This document shows, piece after piece, positions 15,315 to 22,365 of a DNA stretch of 22,509 nt (within the stretch, counting starts at the first letter, position 1; each line of letters begins with the position of its first letter). A model generated the notes under the pieces. It was given only the letters and a program-made list of their open reading frames with translations. It searched no databases and was not told the DNA's origin. Position numbers and translations under genes: made by a program. Origin of the DNA: an uncultured Collinsella sp. (GTDB lineage Bacteria; Actinomycetota; Coriobacteriia; Coriobacteriales; Coriobacteriaceae); NCBI GenBank assembly GCA_902493855.1, contig CABUQV010000027.1, positions 1 through 22,509 on the forward strand, given 5' to 3'.

Positions 15315-17255
15315 GTGGCCGGTCACGACAACATACCAACGCTTGCCGAGCAGGTTTCGCGCGTTCCCACACAGCCCGGATGCTACCTTTGGAAGGATGC
15401 CAAGGGCGATGTCATCTACGTGGGCAAGGCGAAAAACCTGCGCGCCCGCATGCGTCAATACGTGACACTGCAGGATGAGCGTCAAAAGATCCCGCTGATG
15501 ATGCAGCTGGTGGCGAGCTTTGACTACATCGTTGTCGAAACCGAGCATGAGGCGCTTGTACTCGAGCGCAACCTGATCGGCCAGTACCATCCGTACTTTA
15601 ACGTCGACCTCAAGGATGACAAGAGCTACCCCTTTATCGCCATTACAAAGGGCGACCTGTATCCCGCGATCAAATACACGCGTGAGCGTCATAAGCCGGG
15701 AACGCGCTATTTTGGACCCTATACCGATAGCCGTGCGGCACGTGAGACGATAGATACGCTGCGCAAGGTTATCCCCATCTGCTCTGCATCCTGTGCGGAG
15801 TGGCGTCGTTGTCGCCGTACCATCGAGTCCCACAAGGGCGAGGAAGACATCGTCAATATGATTTGCGCACAAAACGGGCGTCCCTGCTTTGACTACCATG
15901 TCGGGCGCGGCCCGGGTGCGTGTGTCGGCGCGATTTCCCCGGCAGACTATGCCAAGAACGTCAAGCGTGTCGAGCGTTTTTTGTCGGGCCATCGCAAGGA
16001 TGTCGTCGATGAGCTGACCTCCGAGATGACGGATGCCGCCGAGGCGCTCGACTTTGAGCGCGCGGCACGCGTCAAACGTCGTTTGGAGGTCATCAGGGGT
16101 CTGGACGATCGTCAGCAAGTCGTTTTTCCCTCCAGTGTCGATATCGATGTCATCGGGTTCTATCGCGAGGAGACCATCTCCGCCGCTTGCGTCTTCGTCG
16201 TTCGCGAGGGCCGAACAGTTCGCACCTGCGAGTTCATTCTCGACAAGGGTCTTGATGTTGACGAGGACGAGCTCCAGTCGGGCTTTCTTAAGCGCTATTA
16301 CGACGAGACGGCCGATATTCCAGCCGAGATCAATCTCTCTGTCGAGCTTGAGGATGCCGAAGCGTTGGGGGAGTGGCTTGCGGCCAAGCGCGAACGCTCT
16401 TGCCATCTCCATAGGCCGCAGCGCGGCGAAAAGCACCGCCTGCTCGATATGGCTTCCAAAAATGCGCGCCATGCCCTCATGCGCTACATGATGCGCACGG
16501 GGTATGCTGACGATCGCACCAATCAGGCACTCCTGGAGCTCGAAAGCGCGCTGGCGCTGCCTGCGCCGCCGTTACGCATCGAGTGCTTCGATATCTCGAC
16601 GTTGCACGGCACCTTTACCGTCGCTTCGATGGTGGTGTTTACCAACGGCCGTGCCGACAAGGGCCAGTATCGTCGCTTTAAAATTCAGGCCGAATTGGAC
16701 GAGGCGAACGACTTCGTATCGATGTCCGAGGTTTTGGGGCGTCGCTATGCTCCCGAGCGCATGGCGGACGAGCGCTTTGGCTCGCGCCCCGATTTGCTCG
16801 TTGTCGATGGCGGCAAGCCGCAATTGACCGCTGCAATTAAGCAACTTGAGGCGCTCGGCCTCGATATACCAGTATGTGGCTTGGCAAAGGCCGATGAGGA
16901 GGTTTTCGTGCCGTGGGACGAGACTCCCGTCGTGCTACCGACCGGCTCCGCTTCGCTTTATCTGATCAAGCAGGTTCGCGATGAATCCCACCGATTTGCG
17001 ATTACGTTCCACCGCGAGTTGCGCGATAAGGCTATGACGGTTTCGGTGCTTGACGACGTTCCGGGCGTGGGGCCCACCAGAAAACGTGCCATTATGCGCC
17101 ATTTTGGTTCGATGAAGCGTTTGCGCGCGGCAAGCGAGCAGGAGATTGCGGAAGTTCGAGGCGTTCCGGCCGATGTCGCCAAAGCGGTCCACGAGGCACT
17201 TGTCGCATGGAATGCCGAGCGCGCCCAGGCATCGGCCAGCCGTTCCGAAAACTAA
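15315..17255 (+). CDS. uvrC: Excinuclease ABC subunit C
   Basis: UvrC makes the 3' and 5' incisions of nucleotide excision repair. The 646-residue product has the N-terminal GIY-YIG nuclease (GCYLWKD from 22, VIYVGKAKNLR at 33-43), a UVR domain for UvrB (about 231-262), and the RNase H-like second nuclease. That nuclease shows likely catalytic Asp426 (ECFDIS), Asp498 (VVDGGKPQL) and His559 (DESHRFA). A C-terminal helix-hairpin-helix pair (VPGVGPTRK and RGVPADVA) follows. The segment 156-203 has an unusual cysteine pattern with an insertion. Both starts are GTG: 15309 has no ribosome site, while 15315 follows AGTAGG by five bases and is preferred. It ends the ybaK-murJ-uvrC unit; no strong terminator follows. 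Confidence 0.97.
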   Translation: MAGHDNIPTLAEQVSRVPTQPGCYLWKDAKGDVIYVGKAKNLRARMRQYVTLQDERQKIPLMMQLVASFDYIVVETEHEALVLERNLIGQYHPYFNVDLKDDKSYPFIAITKGDLYPAIKYTRERHKPGTRYFGPYTDSRAARETIDTLRKVIPICSASCAEWRRCRRTIESHKGEEDIVNMICAQNGRPCFDYHVGRGPGACVGAISPADYAKNVKRVERFLSGHRKDVVDELTSEMTDAAEALDFERAARVKRRLEVIRGLDDRQQVVFPSSVDIDVIGFYREETISAACVFVVREGRTVRTCEFILDKGLDVDEDELQSGFLKRYYDETADIPAEINLSVELEDAEALGEWLAAKRERSCHLHRPQRGEKHRLLDMASKNARHALMRYMMRTGYADDRTNQALLELESALALPAPPLRIECFDISTLHGTFTVASMVVFTNGRADKGQYRRFKIQAELDEANDFVSMSEVLGRRYAPERMADERFGSRPDLLVVDGGKPQLTAAIKQLEALGLDIPVCGLAKADEEVFVPWDETPVVLPTGSASLYLIKQVRDESHRFAITFHRELRDKAMTVSVLDDVPGVGPTRKRAIMRHFGSMKRLRAASEQEIAEVRGVPADVAKAVHEALVAWNAERAQASASRSEN

Positions 17256-17280
17256 ACGCGCTTCTAAACAACTGGTATAC

Positions 17281-17303
17281 ATGATTTGCCGATTTTCAAT
17301 CAT
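17281..17303 (+). terminator. Weak hairpin after uvrC
   Basis: ATGATT (17281-17286) pairs with AATCAT (17298-17303) around 11 bases, followed by TTATTT. The stem is A/T-only, so it is a poor intrinsic terminator, but it is the only candidate between uvrC and the ABC operon promoter. Confidence 0.25.
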
Positions 17304-17334
17304 TTATTTCGCGGCGATTACCTACTGATTTCGG

Positions 17335-17353
17335 GTTTTATTAACGCTAAAAC
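17335..17353. repeat. A/T-rich inverted repeat next to the ABC promoter
   Basis: GTTTTA (17335-17340) and TAAAAC (17348-17353) are exact inverted copies separated by seven bases. The repeat ends two bases before the proposed -35 element, a common place for an activator or repressor site or an UP-like element. Confidence 0.35.
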
Positions 17354-17355
17354 GT

Positions 17356-17388
17356 TTGACTAGCCATGGTGAATAACCCTGCTATCCT
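17356..17388 (+). promoter_or_regulatory. Promoter of the peptide ABC importer operon
   Basis: TTGACT (17356-17361) matches five of six -35 bases. TATCCT (17383-17388), preceded by TG at 17380-17381, forms an extended -10 element. The 21-bp spacer is long, so the -10 may act mainly through its extension. Transcription from about 17395 would give a leader of about 225 bases. A further TTGACG at 17394-17399 has no good -10 partner. Confidence 0.5.
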
Positions 17389-17418
17389 GCGGGTTGACGA
17401 AGACTGATATCTCACCTC

Positions 17419-17617
17419 GTCGATACATACTGTCTGTCGGATCATTTGTCAATGAATTCGGTGAACGGTAGTAAATACCGTTCAAGCGTATGTATGTATC
17501 GGTCGCCGAGCGCGGCACCTCAGTTGGGTTCGTCGGTAGGTAAGGTATATATCGTCCGCAAGTTGCGCGGGGGCAAGTCTAGGTGCCCCCGGGTAAGATT
17601 CTCTATTGATAGGAGAA
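17419..17617 (+). promoter_or_regulatory. Structured leader with alternative stems and a sequestered ribosome site
   Basis: The 365-bp gap before the binding-protein gene holds a dense set of inverted repeats. An outer 10-bp stem pairs CGATACATAC (17421-17430) with GTATGTATCG (17492-17501). It encloses TCATT/AATGA (17442-17446, 17451-17455) and a perfect 9-bp hairpin TGAACGGTA/TACCGTTCA (17462-17470, 17476-17484). Next comes GCCG/CGGC (17505-17508, 17513-17516) and an 8-bp CGGGGGCA/TGCCCCCG hairpin (17568-17575, 17584-17591). GGCACCT (17514-17520) can instead pair with AGGTGCC (17581-17587), which would break the last two hairpins. TTCTC (17599-17603) can pair with GAGAA (17613-17617) and cover the ribosome site. 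This suggests a riboswitch-like or attenuating leader; no known class was recognised. Confidence 0.5.
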
Positions 17618-17620
17618 GAC

Positions 17621-19234
17621 ATGGCCATCATCAACAAGGGTATGTCCAGGCGTTCGTTCCTCGGCCTCACCGGCAGCGTCGCTGCTGTCGCAGGGCTTGG
17701 TCTCACCGGCTGCGGTGGCAGCTCTAGCGACGAAGGTTCCGCTTCCGGTTCCACCGATTCCGCCAACCGTGGCGGCGGCGTGATCACCGCTGGTTCCGCT
17801 TACGCTCCGTCCAGCTTCGACCCCGCCAGCACCGGCTCCGCTGTGGGCCTGGGCGCTAACTGGCACGTCGTCGAGGGTCTTTACGGCATCGATTACCACG
17901 ACTACAGCACCTTCAACGAGCTCGCCACCGACGATCCCAAGTCCGTGGACGACACCACCTTCGAGGTCACCATCCGCAAGGGCGCCAAGTTCTCCGATGG
18001 CACCGAGGTCACCGCTGACGACGTCGTCGCCTCCTACACCGCTTGCGCTGCCTCCGCTACCTATGCTCCGTTCTTCCAGCCCTTCGAGTCCATCGAGGCC
18101 AAGGACGCCAGAACTGTAACGGTCAAGACCAAGGTCCCCAACTTCTCCCTGCTCAAGGATCGTCTGGCCATCATCCGCGTTACCCCGGCTACCCAGTCCG
18201 AGGAGGATCGCGCCAAGCAGCCGATCGGTTCCGGCCCCTGGATGTACGACTCTATCTCCGATACCGAGATCACCCTGGTTCCCAACCCCGAGTACAACGG
18301 TGAGTATGCTGCCGAGGATAAGAAAATCCAGTACAGCATCCTGACCGACCCCACCGCTCGCGTTACCGCTCAGCAGGAGGGCTCCACGCTCGTTATGGAG
18401 CTCGTCACCGCTGACGCCGTCGACCAGCTCGAGAGCGCCGGCTGCAAGATCGATAACGTCCAGGGTTTCGGCACCCGCTTCATCATGTTCAACGTCGCCA
18501 AGGAGCCTTGGAACAACGTCAAGGTCCGTCAGGCCGTCATGTACGCGCTCGACACCGAGAAGATGATCACCAACACCTTCGCCGGCCTTGCCACCGCTGC
18601 CAGCTGCTACCTGCCCAAGAGCTTCACCAACTATCATGAGGCTTCCACGGTGTACAAGACTGACGCCAAGAAGGCCAAGAAGCTCATCGAAGAGTCTGGC
18701 ATCACCCCGGGCGCCATCACCCTGCGCACTACCGACAACGAGCAGATTAAGGGCATGGCCGCCCAGGTCAAGAACGACCTCGACGCTCTCGGCTTCGAGG
18801 TGACCATCCAGACCGATACCTCGCCGGCCACCTACGCTGCCATCGACGGCGGCGAGGCCTACGATATCCTCCTTGCCCCTGGCGATCCTTCCTGCTTCGG
18901 CGCTGACCCCGACCTGCTGCTCAACTGGTGGTACGGCGACAACGTCTGGATGCAGACCCGTTGCCCGTGGAAGGAGTCCGCTGAGTGGCAGAAGCTCCAC
19001 GGTCTCATGGACGAGGCTCTTGCCGCCGAGGGCGACGAGCAGCAGAAGAAGTGGAACGAGTGCTTCGACATCATCGCCGACAACGCCGTTCTGTACCCCG
19101 TTGTCCACGTCAAGACCGTCTCCGCTTCCTGGGACGATCCGTCCACCGCGCCCAACGGCGAGGCCCTCGATGGCTTCAAGGGCATCGGCACGACGAGCAT
19201 GTCCTTCAGGGGCGTCGCGACCGTCAAGGCCTAA
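17621..19234 (+). CDS. Peptide/nickel-type ABC importer substrate-binding lipoprotein (SBP_bac_5)
   Basis: The 537-residue protein is the extracytoplasmic receptor of the importer encoded next to it. The N-terminus combines a twin-arginine motif, SRRSFLG (9-15), with a lipobox LTGC (28-31). It is thus probably exported folded by Tat and lipid-anchored at Cys31, followed by a Ser/Gly linker. Cluster 5 (oligopeptide/dipeptide/nickel) features include FEVTIRKGAKFSDGTEVTAD and VRQAVMYALD. The ligand cannot be read from the sequence. Codons are strongly biased to C-ending forms (ACC, GTC, TCC, GGC), more than in most other genes here, which suggests high expression. AGGAG (17611-17615) sits five bases before ATG 17621. 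ATG 17642 would still keep the signal sequence and is an alternative start. Confidence 0.93.
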   Translation: MAIINKGMSRRSFLGLTGSVAAVAGLGLTGCGGSSSDEGSASGSTDSANRGGGVITAGSAYAPSSFDPASTGSAVGLGANWHVVEGLYGIDYHDYSTFNELATDDPKSVDDTTFEVTIRKGAKFSDGTEVTADDVVASYTACAASATYAPFFQPFESIEAKDARTVTVKTKVPNFSLLKDRLAIIRVTPATQSEEDRAKQPIGSGPWMYDSISDTEITLVPNPEYNGEYAAEDKKIQYSILTDPTARVTAQQEGSTLVMELVTADAVDQLESAGCKIDNVQGFGTRFIMFNVAKEPWNNVKVRQAVMYALDTEKMITNTFAGLATAASCYLPKSFTNYHEASTVYKTDAKKAKKLIEESGITPGAITLRTTDNEQIKGMAAQVKNDLDALGFEVTIQTDTSPATYAAIDGGEAYDILLAPGDPSCFGADPDLLLNWWYGDNVWMQTRCPWKESAEWQKLHGLMDEALAAEGDEQQKKWNECFDIIADNAVLYPVVHVKTVSASWDDPSTAPNGEALDGFKGIGTTSMSFRGVATVKA

Positions 19235-19248
19235 GACTCGCTTGAGTC
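19235..19248 (+). other. Small hairpin directly after the binding-protein stop codon
   Basis: GACTC (19235-19239) and GAGTC (19244-19248) pair around a GCTT loop, beginning at the base after the TAA. It might protect the 3' end of the binding-protein mRNA. It is short and may be chance. Confidence 0.3.
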
Positions 19249-19294
19249 ATATGTGGGGCGTCGGTCGTAAGGCAACGTCCTCATAGTTGAAACA

Positions 19295-19328
19295 AAGACC
19301 CGGGCGGCCTCGATGTCGCTCGGGTCTT
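19295..19328 (+). terminator. Attenuator-like hairpin between binding protein and permease
   Basis: AAGACCCG (19295-19302) pairs with CGGGTCTT (19321-19328). The stem extends through one G-U pair and GCG/CGC to a 10-base loop. Few T residues follow, so partial termination is likely. Such a site would let the binding protein be made in excess of the membrane subunits. Confidence 0.65.
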
Positions 19329-19331
19329 GTG

Positions 19332-19349
19332 ATGAGTATCCATACTCAT
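19332..19349. repeat. 18-bp palindrome inside the ABC operon
   Basis: ATGAGTAT (19332-19339) and ATACTCAT (19342-19349) are exact inverted copies with only two bases (CC) between them. A two-base loop disfavours an RNA hairpin, so this looks like a protein-binding operator. It lies 40 bases before the permease start codon. Confidence 0.45.
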
Positions 19350-19389
19350 ATACCAGTTGGTCCTACCGACAAAAGAAAGGGGAGAGAAC

Positions 19390-20346
19390 GTGAACAACTT
19401 TCTACGTTTGATTGGAAGGCGTCTCGTGGCGCTGCCGATCATGGCATTGGGCGTCACCGTCCTGGTGTTCTTCCTTATGTCGTTCTCCAAGACCGACCCC
19501 GCCTATACGGCGTTGGGTGACGGTGCCTCGCCCGAGGCGGTTGCCGAGTACCATGAGAAGTATGGTCTGGACGACCCCTGGCCCGTGCGCTACGTGCGCT
19601 ACATGGGCGATTTGATCCATGGTGACATGGGCACCTATGGTGCTGCTCGCAACTCCGTTGCCAAGCGCATCTCCACGGCCCTGCCCGTCACGATGCAGCT
19701 GACCTTCATCGGTCTTGCCATCGGCGCGGTCGTCTCGTTTTTGCTCGGCGTCATCGCGGCACTGTATCGCGATAAATGGCCGGACCAAGTGATCCGCGTC
19801 TTCTCTATCGCCGGCTTGGCAACCCCGTCGTTCTGGCTTGCCGTTCTGTTGATTCTGCTGTTCTCTTCCTACCTTAAGGTGCTCCCGGCGTCCGGTGCTC
19901 TGCCTCACTTCACCACCAACCCGGCTGGCTATCTGGGACGTATGATCATGCCCGCTATCGCTCTGGCATTCCCGCTGACGGGCCAGATGACTCGTATCGT
20001 GCGTACGGCCATGGTCGAGGAGCTCGATAAGGACTATGTCCGTATGGCTCGCGGCGCCGGCGTTCCCGAGAAGGTCGTCGTCGGCATCAACGTCTTGCGC
20101 AACGCGCTGATCACCCCGGTTACCACCCTCGGTCTTAAGATCGGCTACCTCATGGGCGGTGCTGTCGTCATCGAGGTCATCTTCAACCTCCCCGGCATGG
20201 GTACTGCGATTCTGCAGGGCGTTCAGGGCAACGAGGCGAACCTGGTACAGGGCGTCGTCATCGTCGTTGCTCTTGCCTTCATCATCATCAACATCGTGGT
20301 TGACATGCTCTACCTGCTCATCAACCCGCGCATCAGGACGGTGTAG
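19390..20346 (+). CDS. ABC importer permease, DppB/OppB family
   Basis: This 318-residue inner-membrane subunit forms half of the translocation channel. It has about six hydrophobic segments, beginning with RRLVALPIMALGVTVLVFFL. The ATPase-coupling EAA loop is the stretch ELDKDYVRMARGAGVPEKVV, and the family-typical VIEVIFNLPGMGTAI and C-terminal LLINPRIRTV follow. The GTG start at 19390 is chosen because AGGGGAG (19378-19384) lies five bases before it; the open frame extends further upstream without a comparable signal. It follows the attenuator and palindrome, and its stop codon is three bases before the fused permease-ATPase gene. Confidence 0.94.
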   Translation: MNNFLRLIGRRLVALPIMALGVTVLVFFLMSFSKTDPAYTALGDGASPEAVAEYHEKYGLDDPWPVRYVRYMGDLIHGDMGTYGAARNSVAKRISTALPVTMQLTFIGLAIGAVVSFLLGVIAALYRDKWPDQVIRVFSIAGLATPSFWLAVLLILLFSSYLKVLPASGALPHFTTNPAGYLGRMIMPAIALAFPLTGQMTRIVRTAMVEELDKDYVRMARGAGVPEKVVVGINVLRNALITPVTTLGLKIGYLMGGAVVIEVIFNLPGMGTAILQGVQGNEANLVQGVVIVVALAFIIINIVVDMLYLLINPRIRTV

Positions 20347-20349
20347 ATT

Positions 20350-22365
20350 ATGGTAAAGATTCGAGAGAAGCAAACCGAGCAGCTCGAGAAAGCTGCCTCC
20401 AAGGGGCTCAAGCTCGGTGGCTGGAAGAAGATGACGCTGTCTTCTAAGATTGCCGCCGTCGTGCTGGTACTGGTCGCCCTGACCGCGATTCTGGCGCCCC
20501 TTCTTGCCCCCTATAGCCCGGTCGAGATCTTCACTGCTCGCCAGGCTCCCGGCAACGGATTTATCTTCGGTACCGACGATAAGGGTCGCGACATTCTGTC
20601 GCGCATGCTCTACGGTGGTCGTTACTCGCTGATCATCGGCTTTGGCGCCACTGCCATGGCTCTGGTCTGCGGCTCGGTCGTGGGCGCCCTCGCGGCGGTT
20701 TCGCGCAAGTCCGTTTCCGAGGCGATCATGCGCATCCTGGACATCATCATGTCCATCCCGGGCATCGCCCTCGCGGCCGTCTTCGTCTCCATCCTGGGCA
20801 ACTCCGTGCCGTCGATCATCTTCGCCATCGGCTTTATGTACACTCCGCAGATTGCCCGTATCGTGCGCGCCAACATCGTGTCCGAGTACGGCGAGGACTA
20901 TGTCCGCGCGGTCATCGTTTCCGGCGCCAAGGCTCCGTGGATTTTGATCAAGCATGTTCTGCGTAACTGCATCGCCCCGATTATGGTCTTCACCGTTACC
21001 CTGGTCGCCGACGCCATCATCTTCGAGGCCTCGCTGACCTTCATCGGCGCTGGTATCCAGGAGCCCACCGCTACCTGGGGCAACATCCTCGCCGACGCCC
21101 GCGGCGGCGTGCTCGCTGGCCGTTGGTGGCAGGCGCTGTTCCCGGGCCTGGCCATCATGATCACCTGCCTGGCGCTCAACATCCTCTCCGAGGGCATTAC
21201 CGACGCCATGGCCGCTGCTCCCTCCGCTGCCCTGGATCCGACCGACTCCTCCAAGCGCCGTGAGGCCGACCTGCTGGTCTCCGACCCCGTTCGCGCTTAC
21301 AAGGAGCAGGCTCAGTCCCTGTCCGCCCGTCTTGGCGCTCTGCGTGATGTCGAACTCAAGCGTAACGACCGCCATGTGCCCGATGAGTCCGTCGAGCCGA
21401 TCCTTTCGGTCCGCGATTTCTGCATCCAGTTTGAGCACCACGGTGACATCAACGTCGTCGACCACGTCAACTTTGACGTCCGTCCTGGCCAGACCATGGG
21501 CCTGGTCGGTGAGTCCGGCTGCGGTAAGTCCATCACCACGCTGGCCATCATGGGCCTGACCGACGATGACGAGCATCTTTCCGGTGAGGTTCTCTGGGAG
21601 GGCCGCGACCTGCTCAAGATGAGCAAGAAGGAGTGGTTCGGCCTGCGCGGTACCGATATCGCCATGGTCTATCAGGACGCCCTGTCCTCGCTCAACCCCT
21701 CCATGCTCATTTCCGCCCAGATGAAGCAGCTCACCAAGCGTGGCGGCACCCGTAGCGCCGAGGAGCTCCTGGAGCTCGTGGGCCTCGACCCCAAGCGTAC
21801 GCTCGAGAGCTATCCGCATGAGCTTTCCGGTGGTCAGCGTCAGCGCGTTCTGATCGCTATGGCCCTTACCCGCGACCCCAAGCTGGTCATCTGCGACGAG
21901 CCCACGACCGCTCTGGACGTTACCGTCCAGAAGCAGGTCATCAAGCTGCTTAACGACCTACAGGCCAAGCTCGGCTTTGCCATGATCTTCGTTTCGCACG
22001 ACCTGGCACTGGTCGCCGAGGTCGCTCATAACATCACGGTTATGTACGCCGGTCAGGTTATCGAGCAGGCGCCCACCAAGGAGCTGCTCACCAACCCGAT
22101 TCACGAGTACACCCGCGGCCTTCTGGGTTCCGTCCTGTCCATCGAGAGCGGTTCGGGCCGCCTGCACCAGGTTCCCGGCGCCGTTCCGAGCCCGCGCGAT
22201 TTCCCCAAGGGCGATCGCTTCGCACCCCGCTCGAGCCATCCGCGCATTGGCCTGGACACCCGTCCGGCCTTCAAGCGCGTGCCCGGCACCGAGCACTTCT
22301 ATTCCGAGCTCCCCGATGAGGTGCTCAAGGCAAATGGTTTGACCCCTCACGCGGAGGTGATGTAG
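20350..22365 (+). CDS. Fused ABC permease (DppC/OppC) and ATPase (DppD/OppD)
   Basis: The 671-residue protein joins two importer subunits usually encoded separately. Residues 30-285 are a DppC-type permease with the family motif FGTDDKGRDILSRMLYGGR (73-91) and the EAA loop EYGEDYVRAVIVSGA (179-193). A charged linker (about 290-345) leads to the ATPase: Walker A GESGCGKS (387-394), Q-loop YQD (441-443), LSGGQ (492-496) and Walker B LVICDEP (512-518), then VSHD. The C-terminal oligopeptide-transporter extension reads PKGDRFAPRSSHP, where relatives usually have cysteines. The reading frame is continuous, and such fusions are known in actinobacteria. ATG 20350 has only a weak ribosome site (AGGACGG) and probably depends on coupling to the permease gene three bases upstream. 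Confidence 0.93.
   Translation: MVKIREKQTEQLEKAASKGLKLGGWKKMTLSSKIAAVVLVLVALTAILAPLLAPYSPVEIFTARQAPGNGFIFGTDDKGRDILSRMLYGGRYSLIIGFGATAMALVCGSVVGALAAVSRKSVSEAIMRILDIIMSIPGIALAAVFVSILGNSVPSIIFAIGFMYTPQIARIVRANIVSEYGEDYVRAVIVSGAKAPWILIKHVLRNCIAPIMVFTVTLVADAIIFEASLTFIGAGIQEPTATWGNILADARGGVLAGRWWQALFPGLAIMITCLALNILSEGITDAMAAAPSAALDPTDSSKRREADLLVSDPVRAYKEQAQSLSARLGALRDVELKRNDRHVPDESVEPILSVRDFCIQFEHHGDINVVDHVNFDVRPGQTMGLVGESGCGKSITTLAIMGLTDDDEHLSGEVLWEGRDLLKMSKKEWFGLRGTDIAMVYQDALSSLNPSMLISAQMKQLTKRGGTRSAEELLELVGLDPKRTLESYPHELSGGQRQRVLIAMALTRDPKLVICDEPTTALDVTVQKQVIKLLNDLQAKLGFAMIFVSHDLALVAEVAHNITVMYAGQVIEQAPTKELLTNPIHEYTRGLLGSVLSIESGSGRLHQVPGAVPSPRDFPKGDRFAPRSSHPRIGLDTRPAFKRVPGTEHFYSELPDEVLKANGLTPHAEVM

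Noticed and set aside
15123..16472. An open frame of about 450 codons antisense to the murJ-uvrC junction
   Set aside because: It crosses two confident genes, with no family motif and no start signal.
17488..17499. Three tandem GTAT units as a microsatellite or phase-variable repeat
   Set aside because: Three 4-base copies are too few to expect slippage, and the stretch is explained by pairing with 17421-17430.
17395..17620. T-box or other known amino-acid-sensing leader
   Set aside because: No T-box core sequence (of the GGGTGGNACCGCG type) is present, the last GC hairpin lacks a T tract, and no short leader peptide with repeated codons was seen.
17603..19108. An open frame of about 500 codons antisense to the binding-protein gene
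   Set aside because: The Gly/Val/Leu-rich repetitive translation is typical of the complement of C-ending codons. The + strand product has a signal sequence and clear family motifs.
19402..21819. An open frame of about 800 codons on the minus strand across the permease genes
   Set aside because: Low-complexity Asp/Gly/His/Gln-rich translation, spanning the gap between two certain + strand genes. This is a shadow of their codon bias.
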